DNA of 64,000 nt, from NCBI GenBank assembly GCA_030549335.1, contig CM060195.1:3211501-3275500 (forward strand), written 5' to 3'. This stretch comes from Pontederia crassipes (taxonomy: Eukaryota; Streptophyta; Magnoliopsida; Commelinales; Pontederiaceae). The notes beneath the pieces were generated by a model. It was not told the DNA's origin. It worked only from the letters and a program-made list of their open reading frames with translations, and ran no database searches. This document shows, one piece after another, positions 23,776 to 35,000 of this stretch. The stretch's first letter is position 1, and each line of letters begins with the position of its first letter. A program made the translations under genes and the position numbers.

Positions 23776-25218
23776 CCAGATACAATGTGGTGTTAGAGAA
23801 ATGATATCAGGTGAGTTAATTTATGGATCATTTATAATATACTGAAAACCTGAAATACTTTTCACTATACGTATTTCTATTAAGTTTCTTTTTGTTAAAT
23901 ATATTGTAAGATATAAAAATGATGTGCGGATCGTAGATTATCAGAGCTTGTGTTTTAATTTTCTGTGATGCATGGGTACTGGTACTGTACCAATACCCAA
24001 TATGGGCATGAGGTGTAGTACACCAATTTTTGAAAATTTGGGGTATGTGCATGTTCACACATATAGTAAAAAAAAGATATAATTTGTGTGCAAAATGTAA
24101 AAGAAAATTACAAAATAAAACATGGAAAAACCAATAGACATCAATGTACTTATATTTTAACATACACAACAACAACAAGGCCTTATATTTTAACATAATA
24201 TAAAGAAATTGCTGAGAATTTGCATAATTATATTCAACTTTTGTAAATTTCTTTATATAAAAGTATACAATGTACTTTCGAAAAAAAGTATTCGATGTGT
24301 TTAATGTGCACTCAAGTATCCAATGAGTATGGCCATAAATCATCTTTTCTTTGAGTATGAATGACAAAGGATGTATGAGCAGAAACTGGTTGTCAATGGC
24401 TGAATGTGAGCTCAGCTAAAATTTTTTGGAGATCCTTTCAATATGGTGGTTGATAGACGGGCATTATGGTCTATGTTTCTCGACGTATTAGAGTGCTGCC
24501 CTTATGTCCTGTGGTTGTATGGTTCCAGTGAAATGCTGTTATGTTCAGGAGAGCCATGCTCTTTCGACAACATTGCCTTGCAAGCAAACTTAGCAGATCT
24601 ATGGGCAGGGGATTAAGATAGAAAAGGGGCTGAACCAAGCAGCAACAAACATTGATGTGACCCTACAGTAATCTCAGTAATTAACTGGATGACCAGAGTC
24701 TTGGTGTTCATCCTTCTCATTCTAAAAAAAGGTACCGAACAAGTACCATATGGAGTTTATGGGGTACATAAGTGGTATGATCATGTGAAGCTATTCAAAG
24801 TACCAATGCTTCATAAAAATGTTTTCTACTTTGCTTGCAAGAAGTTCTTTGCTAAAATAAGTTCAAGGGATAATAACTTAGTTTATATAGTTTAGATGTG
24901 TAAGAATAAATTATGTTCTTTTATAATATTGACGACCCATATATGCAAGTTGAATCAGTATTTGGCAGTGTCCCTAGGACCTGGGGGGTACTAAAATTTC
25001 TACTTGTTACAAAACTTTCTTGCTAACAAGTTATAAAATCTCTTAACTTTTATTAATGCTTCGTTTCAAAAAAACTTTTTTATTGATGGTGCGAAAGCAA
25101 AATATTTAAGATATGAAGTTTATTAGTCAATTTTGTGTCTAATTATACTCTTTGTCAACTCGGTTACGTACTTTATTTTCTAACTCGACGATCATTGAAA
25201 TTTAATAAATTATCAGCG
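23776..25218. other. Intergenic, AT-rich
   Basis: Downstream of the Sel1-repeat gene. A 179-codon open frame on the minus strand (24367-23828) is Tyr/Phe/Lys-rich with no domain character and is judged spurious. Nothing else was recognised. Confidence 0.5.
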
Positions 25219-25339
25219 ATGGTTATAGTAACTGGTGATAGAAAGTTTACTTAAAATATTGACGTGGCACCTACGTCAGCATTTTTCCTCTCCTCCATGT
25301 CGCATTTAGAATTAATAAAATAATAATAATAATTAAAAA

Positions 25340-25700
25340 AAGGGGCAGCAACTCGTGAATGCCTGCCACCCCTCACCGGCTGGCCCCTTCCCCCCTTTCG
25401 TCTCCAGCACTGGCATCGGAGAAGAGAGGGAGATGACCCTTTCTCCTTTGTATCTCTCCTCTTTCTCACATAGACTTGCGAGAGATAGGAGAGAGGCTGA
25501 AGCCGGAGAAGAGAGGGGTGCGGTCTGCCTCTCCTTTCTCTCTCCTTTGTACCCTCTCCTCTCTTTGGTAAGTTTGTGCAAGAGAGAGGAGAGAGGGAGG
25601 GTGGCCTCTCGTCTCTCTCTTTTTGCGAGAGGGGCTGCTGCCCCATCCCCCTCTCTTCTTTACTGCTGGTGTTGGAGAAGAAAGGGGAAGGGGACTGTGG
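25340..25700. other. GC-rich core with reiterated GAGAGGAGAGAG words
   Basis: Core of the long-TIR element. Purine/pyrimidine-rich segments such as AGAGAGGAGAGAGG and 'tctctcctttgtatctctcc' repeat two to three times, giving overlapping open frames on both strands. No product is recognised; these frames are likely artefacts of the base composition. Confidence 0.45.
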
Positions 25701-25702
25701 CA

Positions 25703-26155
25703 TAGGCATGGAACCCCGCCCCTATGGGCCCCCGCCCAATCCCTAGTACGGGTTAGTTCTTCCCCCAGACCTGATTCCCAGCGGGGATCCTGAATCCCCA
25801 TCAAAATTTATAAAATAATTAATATTTATAAAAATAATAAAATAACCTCTCTAAAGAATTAATAAAATAGTAAATATATATTAAATCATTCAAATGTTAT
25901 TATTAAAAATAATGCAACACAATATTTCATTATGCAACATTAAGAATCACATCCAATAATTTTTAAAGGATAAAATTATTAATTATTATTAAAATTAGAA
26001 TAATTTGATATTAATTCAGGGATGAGGGTCACACTGGGGCATGTATCCTCGTCCCCATCCTCTAATTAACCTCCGAGAGAAGTCCCCGCGAAACGGGACC
26101 CACTCGGGGATTTCCCACGGAGATCCCCGCCCCTTAAGGTTTTTTGCCATCCCTA
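25703..26155. mobile_element. hAT-like MITE nested in the long-TIR element, ~453 bp
   Basis: The left end TAGGCATGG followed by CCCCGCCCC, and the right end GGGGATTTCCC ... TTTGCCATCCCTA, form an imperfect inverted pair of the TAGGGATGGCAAA type, with an AT-rich centre. The flanks CTGTGGCA and CTGGGCGG share CTG-GGC if one indel is allowed, so an 8-bp target duplication is possible but eroded. There is no coding sequence. Confidence 0.7.
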
Positions 26156-26703
26156 CTGGGCGGCCCCCCTATAATCGTCAATGAGGGGCGACAACCACTT
26201 TTTATAATTTTTTATTAATTTTAAATGTGACATGGAAGGTAACCTTTTTATTTTTTTATTTAATTTTAAATATGATGTGGAGGAGAGAGAAAATGTTAAC
26301 ATGTTTGTCACGGCAGAATTTTAGTTGATAAATCTTTAATCACCGGTTACCATGATGAGAACTGCAAGATTTAAGTTTGGCGACAGTTGAGTTACAAAAT
26401 AAGTTTGATGATTGAGTTGAAAAAGAGGACATAGTTGAATGACCGAACGTGAAATTTACTTGGGAAAGTACATAAGAGTTCATGCCAACTAATATATAGA
26501 AGATCATAATCCAAGTATGTGTATAGTCATCACGAATATTAGTACTAATCCTTATTACTTGCATGGATTCAATGTAGGGGAGTGGTAACCTCCCGAGAAC
26601 TTAAGCTCACAATGCAATACATAATAATTTTATAGCATCTAGTCATTATTAATTAACGAACAGCCCCCTCAAAAAAGCAAAAACAAAAAGAGTACCTTTC
26701 AAA

Positions 26704-26894
26704 TCAACGGTGGTTGGCTCAACTAGTCCCAAGCGCTTGCTGAGTGCTAGTAGCCCCAGGTTCGAGTCTTGGAGCCATCACCTTAGCCAGGGAATAAACC
26801 ATTACTGCGCTATCCTTCTGACTCCGGATTAGTCGAGTGCTAGTAGCCTCAGACACCGGAGGACTCCCGTAGACCCGGGCCGGCATAAAAAAAA
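26704..26894 (+). mobile_element. tRNA-derived SINE with 13-bp target duplication
   Basis: Perfect direct repeats AGTACCTTTCAAA flank the element (26691-26703 and 26895-26907). The head GGTGGTTGGCTCAACTAGTC acts as A-box region and CAGGTTCGAGTCTTGG as B box; the 3' end is an A-run after CCGGCAT. The length of about 190 bp, the internal polymerase III promoter and the poly-A end are those of a plant SINE. The exact duplication suggests a relatively recent insertion. Confidence 0.9.
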
Positions 26895-26907
26895 AGTACC
26901 TTTCAAA

Positions 26908-28789
26908 GAAAATTAACAATAACAATGCCATGAGCATAGCATACTAATGCATGTAAACTAAAAACTAGGGACCCCTTTTTTATGGAGATTGGGCATGACC
27001 ATGGTGATAACTATCATCGTGGCATGTTACTTCCTGATATACATTCCCTAATGAGCCCATAGTTCACTCAATAATCCTATTAGTCATAGTTGATAATTGT
27101 GACCCATGCCATTGCATTCCAAAATGGCATCATTACATACCGTAGTGGCAGTTTTGATGTTGCTCCTTTCTTTTTGAGGGTACTCTTTTGTTTTCACTTC
27201 ATTTTCTTGTTATGTATGCGTTATCTAGCATTCAACCGTAACTCCTAAGTGCAATTTCTTTAGCTTAAAGAAGAGCAGAATCCAGTCGCACACCTTAATA
27301 TGTTTTCCCACTTTTGACTCTCAAACAAGTAACTCCCGTTTTATAGATGGTGCTGCTGTCCAAGTTGCCACCCTCCTCTTCTGTGATTCGTTGTTGATGA
27401 TTGCCATTTAACTGCATTTTTAATTACTGCTGTGATAAATATGATATGAAAGAGAACATAGGAACAGAAAATGTGTTCCCTGAAGAAACGGAAAATATTT
27501 TCTGCAAAGTTCTATACAAATATTTTATCAACTCCTCTCAAAAAGATATTTTATCAACTGGAAAATATTTTCTCCAAAATTGTATACTGTTTTTTTTTTG
27601 TTAGCTGGTAATATTTTCCAAACACATGAAAATAGTTAATTGTATTTGAGCACACTTTCCTGAAACAAAAACAATCTAGGTTGAAAATAATAGCTTTCTT
27701 CTCATTTGTAAAATACTGCTATGCAATTTTATCTGGGTACATATGCATTTCACTTTGTTACTTTATTCATTTGTTCTTCTTTTCATGGTTTCTTGAGTTA
27801 AAAAATAAACACTTATCTTTTGTGATTATCATTTGCAGTTTTGCATCGTCAAGCTAATTCAAATTTTGGTGGCTTCTTGCCTCTAATCTCTATCGTCATA
27901 TCTATCAATCAAGGGATTGTCTTTCACTCTTTCATTTCTGGATGTATCCAAATCTGCAATCAGATACGAGGTTCTGTTTGTGGTCTGACTCTTCCAGCAA
28001 GCCTTTGTTATTTACTTTTTCAAGTCGTGTAATTCTTTCGTTTTGCTGAATGAAAGTTCATTTTCCATCAGATTCTTTGTTCGTCCTATTTGGCTAGACA
28101 TTTGTGATAAATTGTTTTAGACGTTCTTGAGCTGCTCATATTATTTTAAATGCATGCAATATATTTTCCTGCATTCTTGATTTCCCTGTTATCTACTTCT
28201 ATGGAGGGAGAAAAAAGACGGGATGTTCTGGCTTCTAGCAGTGTATCAAACTCGAGTTAAAAATGCCTCTACTTATACATCAAAAAAGTTATTCATGCAC
28301 ATAAATATTGTATGATCTTGTGATATGGTCAGATGAAATGTTTTATGTAATGTTAATGCTGCTAATTAACCTTAGGATTACTTGGTTCTTGTTGCTGATA
28401 GCTTAGTTTACAGCTGGTTTGTACATCAACAAAAAAATGTGCCAGTCGACATTCTTTACCAATCTCACACCTTTAACGAAATTTGGGCCAAATAATTTGC
28501 TCATGTAAGAGCTATTTGCCGGAAAAGATATCCCAAAACTGAAATATGCATCCCTGATTTATCTTCTGTAATATGTTAATCCAATAAGAGGAATCAAATA
28601 TACAGTGTTGAAATGACGTGATACAAATTTAGACCGTATTTATCATTACAAACACTCCGTGACACATTCAGGTCCATTCGAATTCTTCAATTCCTCGGGT
28701 CTCCCTTCTGAAATAGTTCAGCAATGATCTGTATGCATCTTATCAGACATCAACTTTACTTTTAACCGCTGATCCAAAGTACGAATTTT
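26908..28789. other. Intergenic between the SINE and the nuclease gene
   Basis: AT-rich DNA downstream of the minus-strand nuclease gene. Open frames at 27401 and 27841 have no domain features. No gene or element could be supported. Confidence 0.5.
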
Positions 28790-29822
28790 TTATGTGCCAT
28801 TACGTCGTTCCTTTCTCCACTCCCATGGCTCCTGAGGGTTGGAAGAAGCCCATAGGCCACGACGAGCAGCTCGTGCATCTTTCTCCCACTGTAATGCGTG
28901 TGTGGCAGGTTTAAGAACATATTAGCACACCATTCAACTGGTTAATATGTTTTGGCATGGACAATGTTGCAAACTTGCACGGGAAGAACATGATTGAAAC
29001 CTTTGGACTTACTTTTGCAAGCTCTGGACGTTGGTCGTAGGCAACATAATGCCAAGCGAAGCCTTTCTTCAGCATCTGCTCCTGCGATAAGATCAATAGG
29101 CACATCGCAATGAAAATCAGACATTTTATACAACAGTGGAGTAGGACATGCATTTGTTGTCATCTTCAGCCGTAGTTTCCTTACTTGAACATAGACGCCA
29201 TTGCAGTAGATATCCCCGACCGAGCGCCCGTACCGGTCATCCCCATATACCAACACCTTCAGTTGCTTTCCTTGAACCAGCTTCAGCAAGTGTTCCTTAG
29301 CTTCTTTTCCATATGGCATGGAGCTCTCTGGTGCATCAATGCCCCTGTCGGCATGTTAGGATCACAGATGACAGTAGAAAAAAACCTAGTACTAAAGCTT
29401 TGATTCATACCGTAATCTGATTCTGTATTTTCGTGCTAGAATCTCTTCATTGTTCGGTCCGGGTATTACCCTGTAAAAGAAAGGAAGCTGATGTTAGCAC
29501 ACTTAACCATGCCTGAAGTGAATATGTTCCATTAGAAGGATTTGATTCATGACCGATATCCAGCATCGATAATGGTTTTATGAAGCGCATCAGCTTTCTT
29601 GTAGTCCTTCTTGGCCCGGGCCTTTGCCCTCTGAATTGCTGCTTCATGTACCCCTCTAGGGACATTGGCCGATTCCCTCCGGTCAGCCGTGTCCACGTAC
29701 ACTGTTATTGTATCTCCATCAGCAACAGCTTTGGCATCAACCTGATTCAAAGAGGCAGCTCTCGTTAGAATATTTCATGTGTGTTGAAGTTTTTGTGTCA
29801 ATAATGGCAATGAGCATCTCAC

Positions 29823-29890
29823 AGGTAATGTATGTAGCTCATATTTCACTCCCTCATGCTTGGAAGAAGGGGGGGCTGCTGTTTCAGAGG
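29823..29890 (-). other. Nuclease exon 4, 3' part (left of the insertion)
   Basis: 68 bp ending in CATTACCT before a GTGAGA donor. It encodes ETAAPPSSKHEGVKYELHTLP, the linker before the nuclease fold. It abuts the 5' LTR of copia A directly at 29891. The five bases before the LTR (AGAGG) do not match those after the 3' LTR (AGCCC). Confidence 0.85.
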
Positions 29891-30380
29891 TGTTAGAGTT
29901 GGTGAATACTTCAGGACCCTTTGTTTCTCACATCGGGTTCGTCCACGTGAGCTTAGGGGAATCTGAGTATTACCCAATTAGCAGTGCTGTTGGCGTACGA
30001 ACGAAAGGGGGGAGGGGGGGGGGGGTTCGGGGAGCCTCGCCCCCCGACGGCGGTCCCGCTCGCCAGTGAGCGGGCGGGGGTTCCGGGGCAGCGCCCCCGA
30101 AATCTAGACGAATTTTGAACTTTTGTTTAGTCGGCCCGTGTGGTTCGGATTAGATTTTTTCTCTGTTTGTTTGGGTTTTAAACCCGGTTTGGAGAGGCTA
30201 TTAATAACCTAATTTCTGATGTAATCGGCGTGACAGCTGTAAACCTAAACGATATAGTGGAACCTCTTTGCAGGACGTAGCCCTCATCTCAAGGGTGAAC
30301 CTGGGTAAATTCGTGTGTCTCCTCTATTTTTTTGCAATATCTCTGCAATCTTCTCTCCTTGTTCTCGACTTTTCCCATCA
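29891..30380 (+). repeat. 5' LTR of copia A
   Basis: 490 bp, TGTTAGAG ... CCCATCA, matching the 3' LTR over its length with scattered substitutions and indels. It contains a G-rich block (30006-30030) that is shorter in the partner LTR. Confidence 0.93.
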
Positions 30381-30384
30381 ATTA

Positions 30385-30394
30385 GTATCAGAGC
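30385..30394 (+). other. Primer-binding site of copia A
   Basis: GTATCAGAGC four bases inside the 5' LTR, complementary to initiator tRNA-Met. The usual preceding TG is TA here. Confidence 0.8.
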
Positions 30395-30427
30395 ACAAGT
30401 TGTTCGATGAATTAGGGTTTATTCGAG

Positions 30428-31225
30428 ATGTCAGGAGAATCGCGGATTGAGATAGAAAAATTTGATGGAACACGATTTGATCTCTGGAAGATGAAGATGA
30501 AGGATCTCCTCTGTGATCGAGATCTTTAGACGACAATCGAGAAGGAGAGGCCAGGCGTGGAAGCGGCGAAGGTCGCGGATGGGGTGTCCTCCAGTTAGGC
30601 AGATCCAAAGGCGATCGAAGAGTGAGATCGGATCGATAGAAAGGCGAAGGGTTTGATTCAGCTTTGTCTCGCGGATTCAATTATTACGAATGTGATGAGC
30701 GAACCTACAGTCAGAGATCTATGGAGGAAGTTGGAATCCCTATATCAAAGTAAGTCACTGGTTAACAAGTTATTTCTGAGGAAGAAACTGTACAATCTTC
30801 GGATGCACGAGGGTGACTCGTTCTTTACTCATCTTTATATTTTTAACACGGTGATCAGTCAACTTGTATCGATCGGTGTTAATTTTCAAGACGATGATAA
30901 GGCAATAACATTGCTCTGTTCGCTGTCGAATTCATGGGACAATCTGATTGTCGTGATTGGTGATGGGATAAAGAACTTTCGTATGAAAGTGTATGTGCTG
31001 CCTTGTTATCAGAGGAAATATGAAGAAAGGGATCGACAAGTTCTAGTAAAGAGGCGCTGGCGGCCAGAGGAAGGCAACCAGAAAGGAATCAAAATCAGAG
31101 AGGGTCCAGATCCAAATTTCGTGAGCGTTCGAAAAGTAGAAATAGGAAGGTGCAATGCTGGAGATGTCAAGAGTGGGGCCATCTGAAGCGGGATTGCAAA
31201 AATAAGCCGGTTCACAAGAAAGAAG
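30428..31225 (+). pseudogene. Copia A gag with zinc knuckle
   Basis: From the ATG at 30428 the frame reads IEIEKFDGTRFDLWKMKMKD, the usual copia gag opening, then DLWRKLESLYQSKSLVNKLF and LRKKLYNLRMHEGDSF (the UBN2-type gag core). Stops lie at 30527, 30596 and 30623. After a frameshift at about 31050-31140 the frame gives CWRCQEWGHLKRDC, a CX2CX4HX4C nucleic-acid-binding knuckle. Each early stop falls where related elements have Trp. Confidence 0.9.
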
Positions 31226-34200
31226 CTGAGTCAACCTCGGACAAAAAGGAGGTTGAGGCAGGAGATATGTATGTGGCTTCTGCATATATGACACAGTCAG
31301 ATAAGGATGTCTGGCTCATCGATACTGGTGCTTCATACCACATGACACCTCGTAGACACTGTTTTTGTGAATATGAGGAGTATAATGGTGGGGATGTCAT
31401 GCTCGGAGATGACACTACGGTTTAGATTATTGAACATGGCAGGGTGAAGCTGAGGATGAATGATGGCACGGTGAAGACTCTACCAGATGTGATGCATATA
31501 CCACTTATGAGCAGGAATTTGTTATCTGTTGATACAATGGCTGATTCAAGTGTTATATTCAGTTGCGACAAGGATTCGTGCAAGATGATCAGAGGGTCTA
31601 TTGTGATTGCGCGAGTGGTTCGCTATGGCACATTGTACAAGTTGCTCGAAGAGACTATATCTGTGGACTACGAATTTATTTCTGAAGATGCCAAAGAAGA
31701 TGAAGACAGCACATCTATGCTGTGGCATCAGAGATTAGGCCATATCAGTGAGAAATGACTTTCTACCATAACATCAAGTCAGATGGTAGAAGGAGTTCCG
31801 GATTGTTCTATGGGCTTCGGGTTCTGTGAACATTGCCTTCATGAAAAATAGAACCGAGTCAGTTTTCAACACACAGGTTCAAGAGCAACCAAGATTCTCG
31901 AACTGATCTATAGTGATATTTTTTGGACCAACTCCGACTCCATCTATTGGAGGGTCCATGTACTATGTCTCTTTCATAGATGATTTTTCGAGATACAGTT
32001 GGATTTATTTTATCAAAAATAAGTCAGATGTATTCGATAAATTTCGAGAATTTAAAGTTTTGGTGGAAAACCAATTGAGCAGCAAGATCAAGGTCATTCG
32101 TACAGATAACGGAGGTGAATTTTGTTCAGAGAAGTTTGAGCAGTTCTGCGTGGATAATGATATTGCAAGGCAGAAAACAACTCCATATACACCTGAGCAG
32201 AATGGAGTAGCTGAAAGGTCAAATCGATCACTTATAGAGAAGGTCAGATGTATGCTGAGTTGGGTTGGATTAGGGCAAGAGTTATGGGCAGAAGCTGTTG
32301 CCACAGCAAACTATTTGAAGAATCGCTCACCGACCTCATCAGTGAAGGATCAGACGTCTTATGAGGCAATGTTTGGGAAGAAGCCGAATCTGTCTCATGT
32401 TCGGGTGTTCGGATGTGACGCATATGTTCATATACCCAAGAAAAAGCGGGGTAAGCTTGACAGTAAGTCTGAAAAGAACACATTTGTCAGATACAAGAAA
32501 GGGGTCAAGGGCTATAAATTGTGAAATCCAAAGTCAAGGACTATTGTCTACAGCAGGGATGTTATTTTCCATGAATCACGTTCCCAAGTTGAAGTTCAAA
32601 AAGGTGATGAACCTAAGAAAGTGGTAGTGCTTGAAGAAGATTTTGATTATGAAACTTCAGAGATGGTTGCACAAGATACTTTAGTTGAGTCTGCTCCAAA
32701 ACCGGATCAAGAGCACTCGGTTAATGAAGTTGAAGATGCAGATTCAGATGAAGACCTAGATATTGGTACTACCATACCAGTTCTCAGGAGATCGACACGA
32801 GAAAGAAGAGCATATCTTAGATACTCTCTTAGTGCTCTGAGTTCGTTTCATGCTTTGAGCATCATCGGAGAAGAACCTAGTTCTGTAAAAAATGCAAGGT
32901 CTATGAATGATGCAAATCAGTGGGAGCTTGCTATGGCAGATGAGATGCAGTCACTGGATAAGAATGAAACATGGAGCTTGTGTAAATTGCCTAAGGATAG
33001 AAAGGTAATTAATTGCAAATGGGTGTTCAAGCGAAAGCTGAAACCTGATGGGTCTGTAGAGAAGTACAAGGCGAGACTGATAGCTAAAGGGTACTCTCAG
33101 GTTGAGGGAGTCGACTATGATGAGATTTTTTCTGCCGTGGCGAAAATGACTTCAATCAGACTTGTTTTATCTTTGGCAGCAGCATATAATCTTGAGGTAG
33201 AGCAGATGGATGTGAAGACGACATTTCTTCATGGGGACTTGAAGGAAGAAATATATATGAGACAATCAGAAGGTTTTGAGGTTCAAGGTAAAGAGAAGCT
33301 GGTGTGCAAATTGAAGAAGTCTCTGTATGGATTGAAGCAGTCGCCAAGGATGTGGTACCAGAAGTTTGATACGTACATGCTCGAACTCAAGTTTGTACGT
33401 TCAGATTCAAATCATTGTGTTTATGTGAAGAGAGTTGGAGATCAGTTTGTCATTTTTACACTGTATGTGGATGACATGTTGCTGATTGAAAACAGTATGA
33501 AAATGGTAAATTCAGTGAAGGGTTATTTGGCCAAGAAGTTTTAGATGAAAGATTTGGGGCCAGTGAATTTTATTTTGGGTATGCAGATTAGAAGGGATCG
33601 TCAGAAGTGAAAGTTGTGGCTAGAACAGGAGAAGTACATAAAAGAAGTGTTGAAGAAATTTAACATGTTGGACTGCAAGTCAGTGGGTACTCTTATGTCT
33701 CTAGGAACCAAACTTTCTGCAAAGCAATGCCCGAAGAAGGATGAAAAAGCCGAAGAGATGGACCGTGTGCCATATGCAAGTGCAGTGGACAGCTTGATGT
33801 ATGTCATGGTGTGCATGCGTCCAGATATAGCCCAAGCAGTGGGAGTCTTGAGTCGATATATGTCTAACCCAGGCAGGGAACATTGAAATGCTATCAAGAA
33901 AGTTTTCAGGTACCTTTATGGAACTTCAGATTTTGTTTTGTGCTTTGAAAGTGCGGGAAAAGGAAAGAGGCTTGATATTGTAGGCCATGTAAATGCTGGG
34001 GTGGAGACATTGATAGTAGACGGTCCACTAGCGGATATATTTTTACATTATTTGGGGCTGCACTAAGTTGGATGAGCAAGAGATAAAGCGTGGTAGCACT
34101 TTCTTCTACAGAAGCTGAATATATGGCTCTTACTCATGCTGCAAAGGAGGTCATATGGTTACGGCGATTGTGCTTGGAGCTCGGATTTGAGCAAGGTGCC

Positions 34201-34482
34201 AAAGAGGTGAGATATGATAATCAATGTGCTATTCAGTTAGTTAAGAATCCTGCATTTCATTCACACACAAAGCATATTGACATCCAATATCATTTCATTC
34301 GGAAAAATGTGAAAAAGAAAGATGTTCAGCTTGAAAAGGTTGATACAACATATAATAGTTCTGATTTTCTGACTAAAGCAGTTACATGTGCAAAATTCGA
34401 GTGGTGCTCTACTGCTATCGGATTGAAGAAGAATGTTACTGGCAATGCTCTCATTGGTGTGAAGTATCCACCAAGTGGGAGA
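31226..34482 (+). pseudogene. Copia A pol: protease, integrase, reverse transcriptase, RNase H
   Basis: Protease: VWLIDTGASYHMTPRR (about 31308). GAG-pre-integrase: LWHQRLGHISEK (31720). Integrase: YYVSFIDDFSRYSWIYF (31960), RTDNGGEFCSEKFEQFC (32099) and TPEQNGVAERSNR (32190), the D-D-E core. Reverse transcriptase: VINCKWVFKRKL (33008), MDVKTTFLHGDLKEEIYM (33208), KKSLYGLKQSPRMWY (33317) and LYVDDMLLIENS (33461). RNase H: VALSSTEAEYMALTHAAKE (34090) and DNQCAIQLVKNPAFH. Stops at 31423, 31756, 32522, 33542, 33608, 33887 and 34085, with frame changes at about 31760-31913 and about 33890-34080, destroy function. Confidence 0.95.
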
Positions 34483-34483
34483 A

Positions 34484-34959
34484 TGTTAGAGTTGGTGAAT
34501 ATTTCAGGACCCTTTGTTTCTCACACCGGGTTCGCCCACGTGAGCTTAGGGGAATCTGAGTATTACCCAATTAGCAGTGTTGCTGACGTACAAACGAAAG
34601 AGGGGATTCGGGGGGCCCGCCCCCTGACGGCGGTCCCGCTCGCCGGTGAGCGGGCGGAGGTTCGGAGGTAGCGCTCCCGAAATTTAGACGGGTTTTGGAC
34701 TTTTGTTTAGCCGGCCCGTGTGGTTCGGATTAGATTTTTTTTTCTGTTTGTTTGGATTTTAAACCCGGTTTGGAGAGGCTATTAATAGCCTAATTTCTGA
34801 TGTAATCGGCGTGACGACTGTAAACCTAAATGATATGGTGGAACCTCTTTGCAGGACGTAGCCCTCATCTCAAGGATGAACTTGGGTAAATTCGTGTCTC
34901 CTTTATTTTTCTATAATATCTCTGCGATCTTCTCTTCTTGTTCTCAACTTTTCCCATCA
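34484..34959 (+). repeat. 3' LTR of copia A
   Basis: 476 bp, preceded by the polypurine tract AAGTGGGAGAA. It is slightly shorter than the 5' LTR, mainly by indels in the G-rich block. Confidence 0.93.
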
Positions 34960-35000
34960 AGCCCATGCGTCAGGGGAAGACCATAGAAAGCCAAGAGGCC
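34960..35000 (-). other. Nuclease exon 4, 5' part (right of the insertion)
   Basis: 41 bp after a TTTTCAG acceptor, encoding GLLAFYGLPLTHG, a motif conserved in CAN nucleases. It stops directly at the 3' LTR end (34959). No GT follows it, so it cannot act as a normal exon end. Confidence 0.88.

Larger units (their letters stand above)
25219..26352. mobile_element. Long-TIR (MULE-like) element with GC-rich core
   Basis: The left arm (from about 25219, with TAACTGGTGAT, then 'cctctcctccatgtcgcattta') is the diverged reverse complement of the right arm (ending near CACCGGTTACCATG, with 'gatgtggaggagagagaaaa'). The arms extend about 110 bp. Between them lies a GC-rich core (25340-25700) and a second element (25703-26155). 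Long arms and a GC-rich core recall MULE or Pack-MULE organisation, but I found no certain target duplication and no recognisable captured gene. Confidence 0.6.
29891..34959 (+). mobile_element. Ty1/copia LTR retrotransposon A
   Basis: Complete LTR-to-LTR element on the + strand: 5' LTR 29891-30380, primer-binding site 30385-30394, gag, protease, integrase, reverse transcriptase and RNase H, polypurine tract, 3' LTR 34484-34959. The domain order identifies Ty1/copia. It is antisense to the nuclease gene it interrupts. No exact 5-bp target duplication is visible. Coding is broken by at least ten stops and about three frameshifts, so it cannot move autonomously. Confidence 0.95.

Noticed and set aside
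23828..24367. 179-codon frame on the minus strand
   Set aside because: Tyr/Phe/Lys-rich composition typical of AT-rich noncoding DNA; no domains, no splice context.
25251..25804. Overlapping frames of 80-150 codons on both strands
   Set aside because: Caused by GC-rich GAGAGG repeats lacking stops; no family resemblance.
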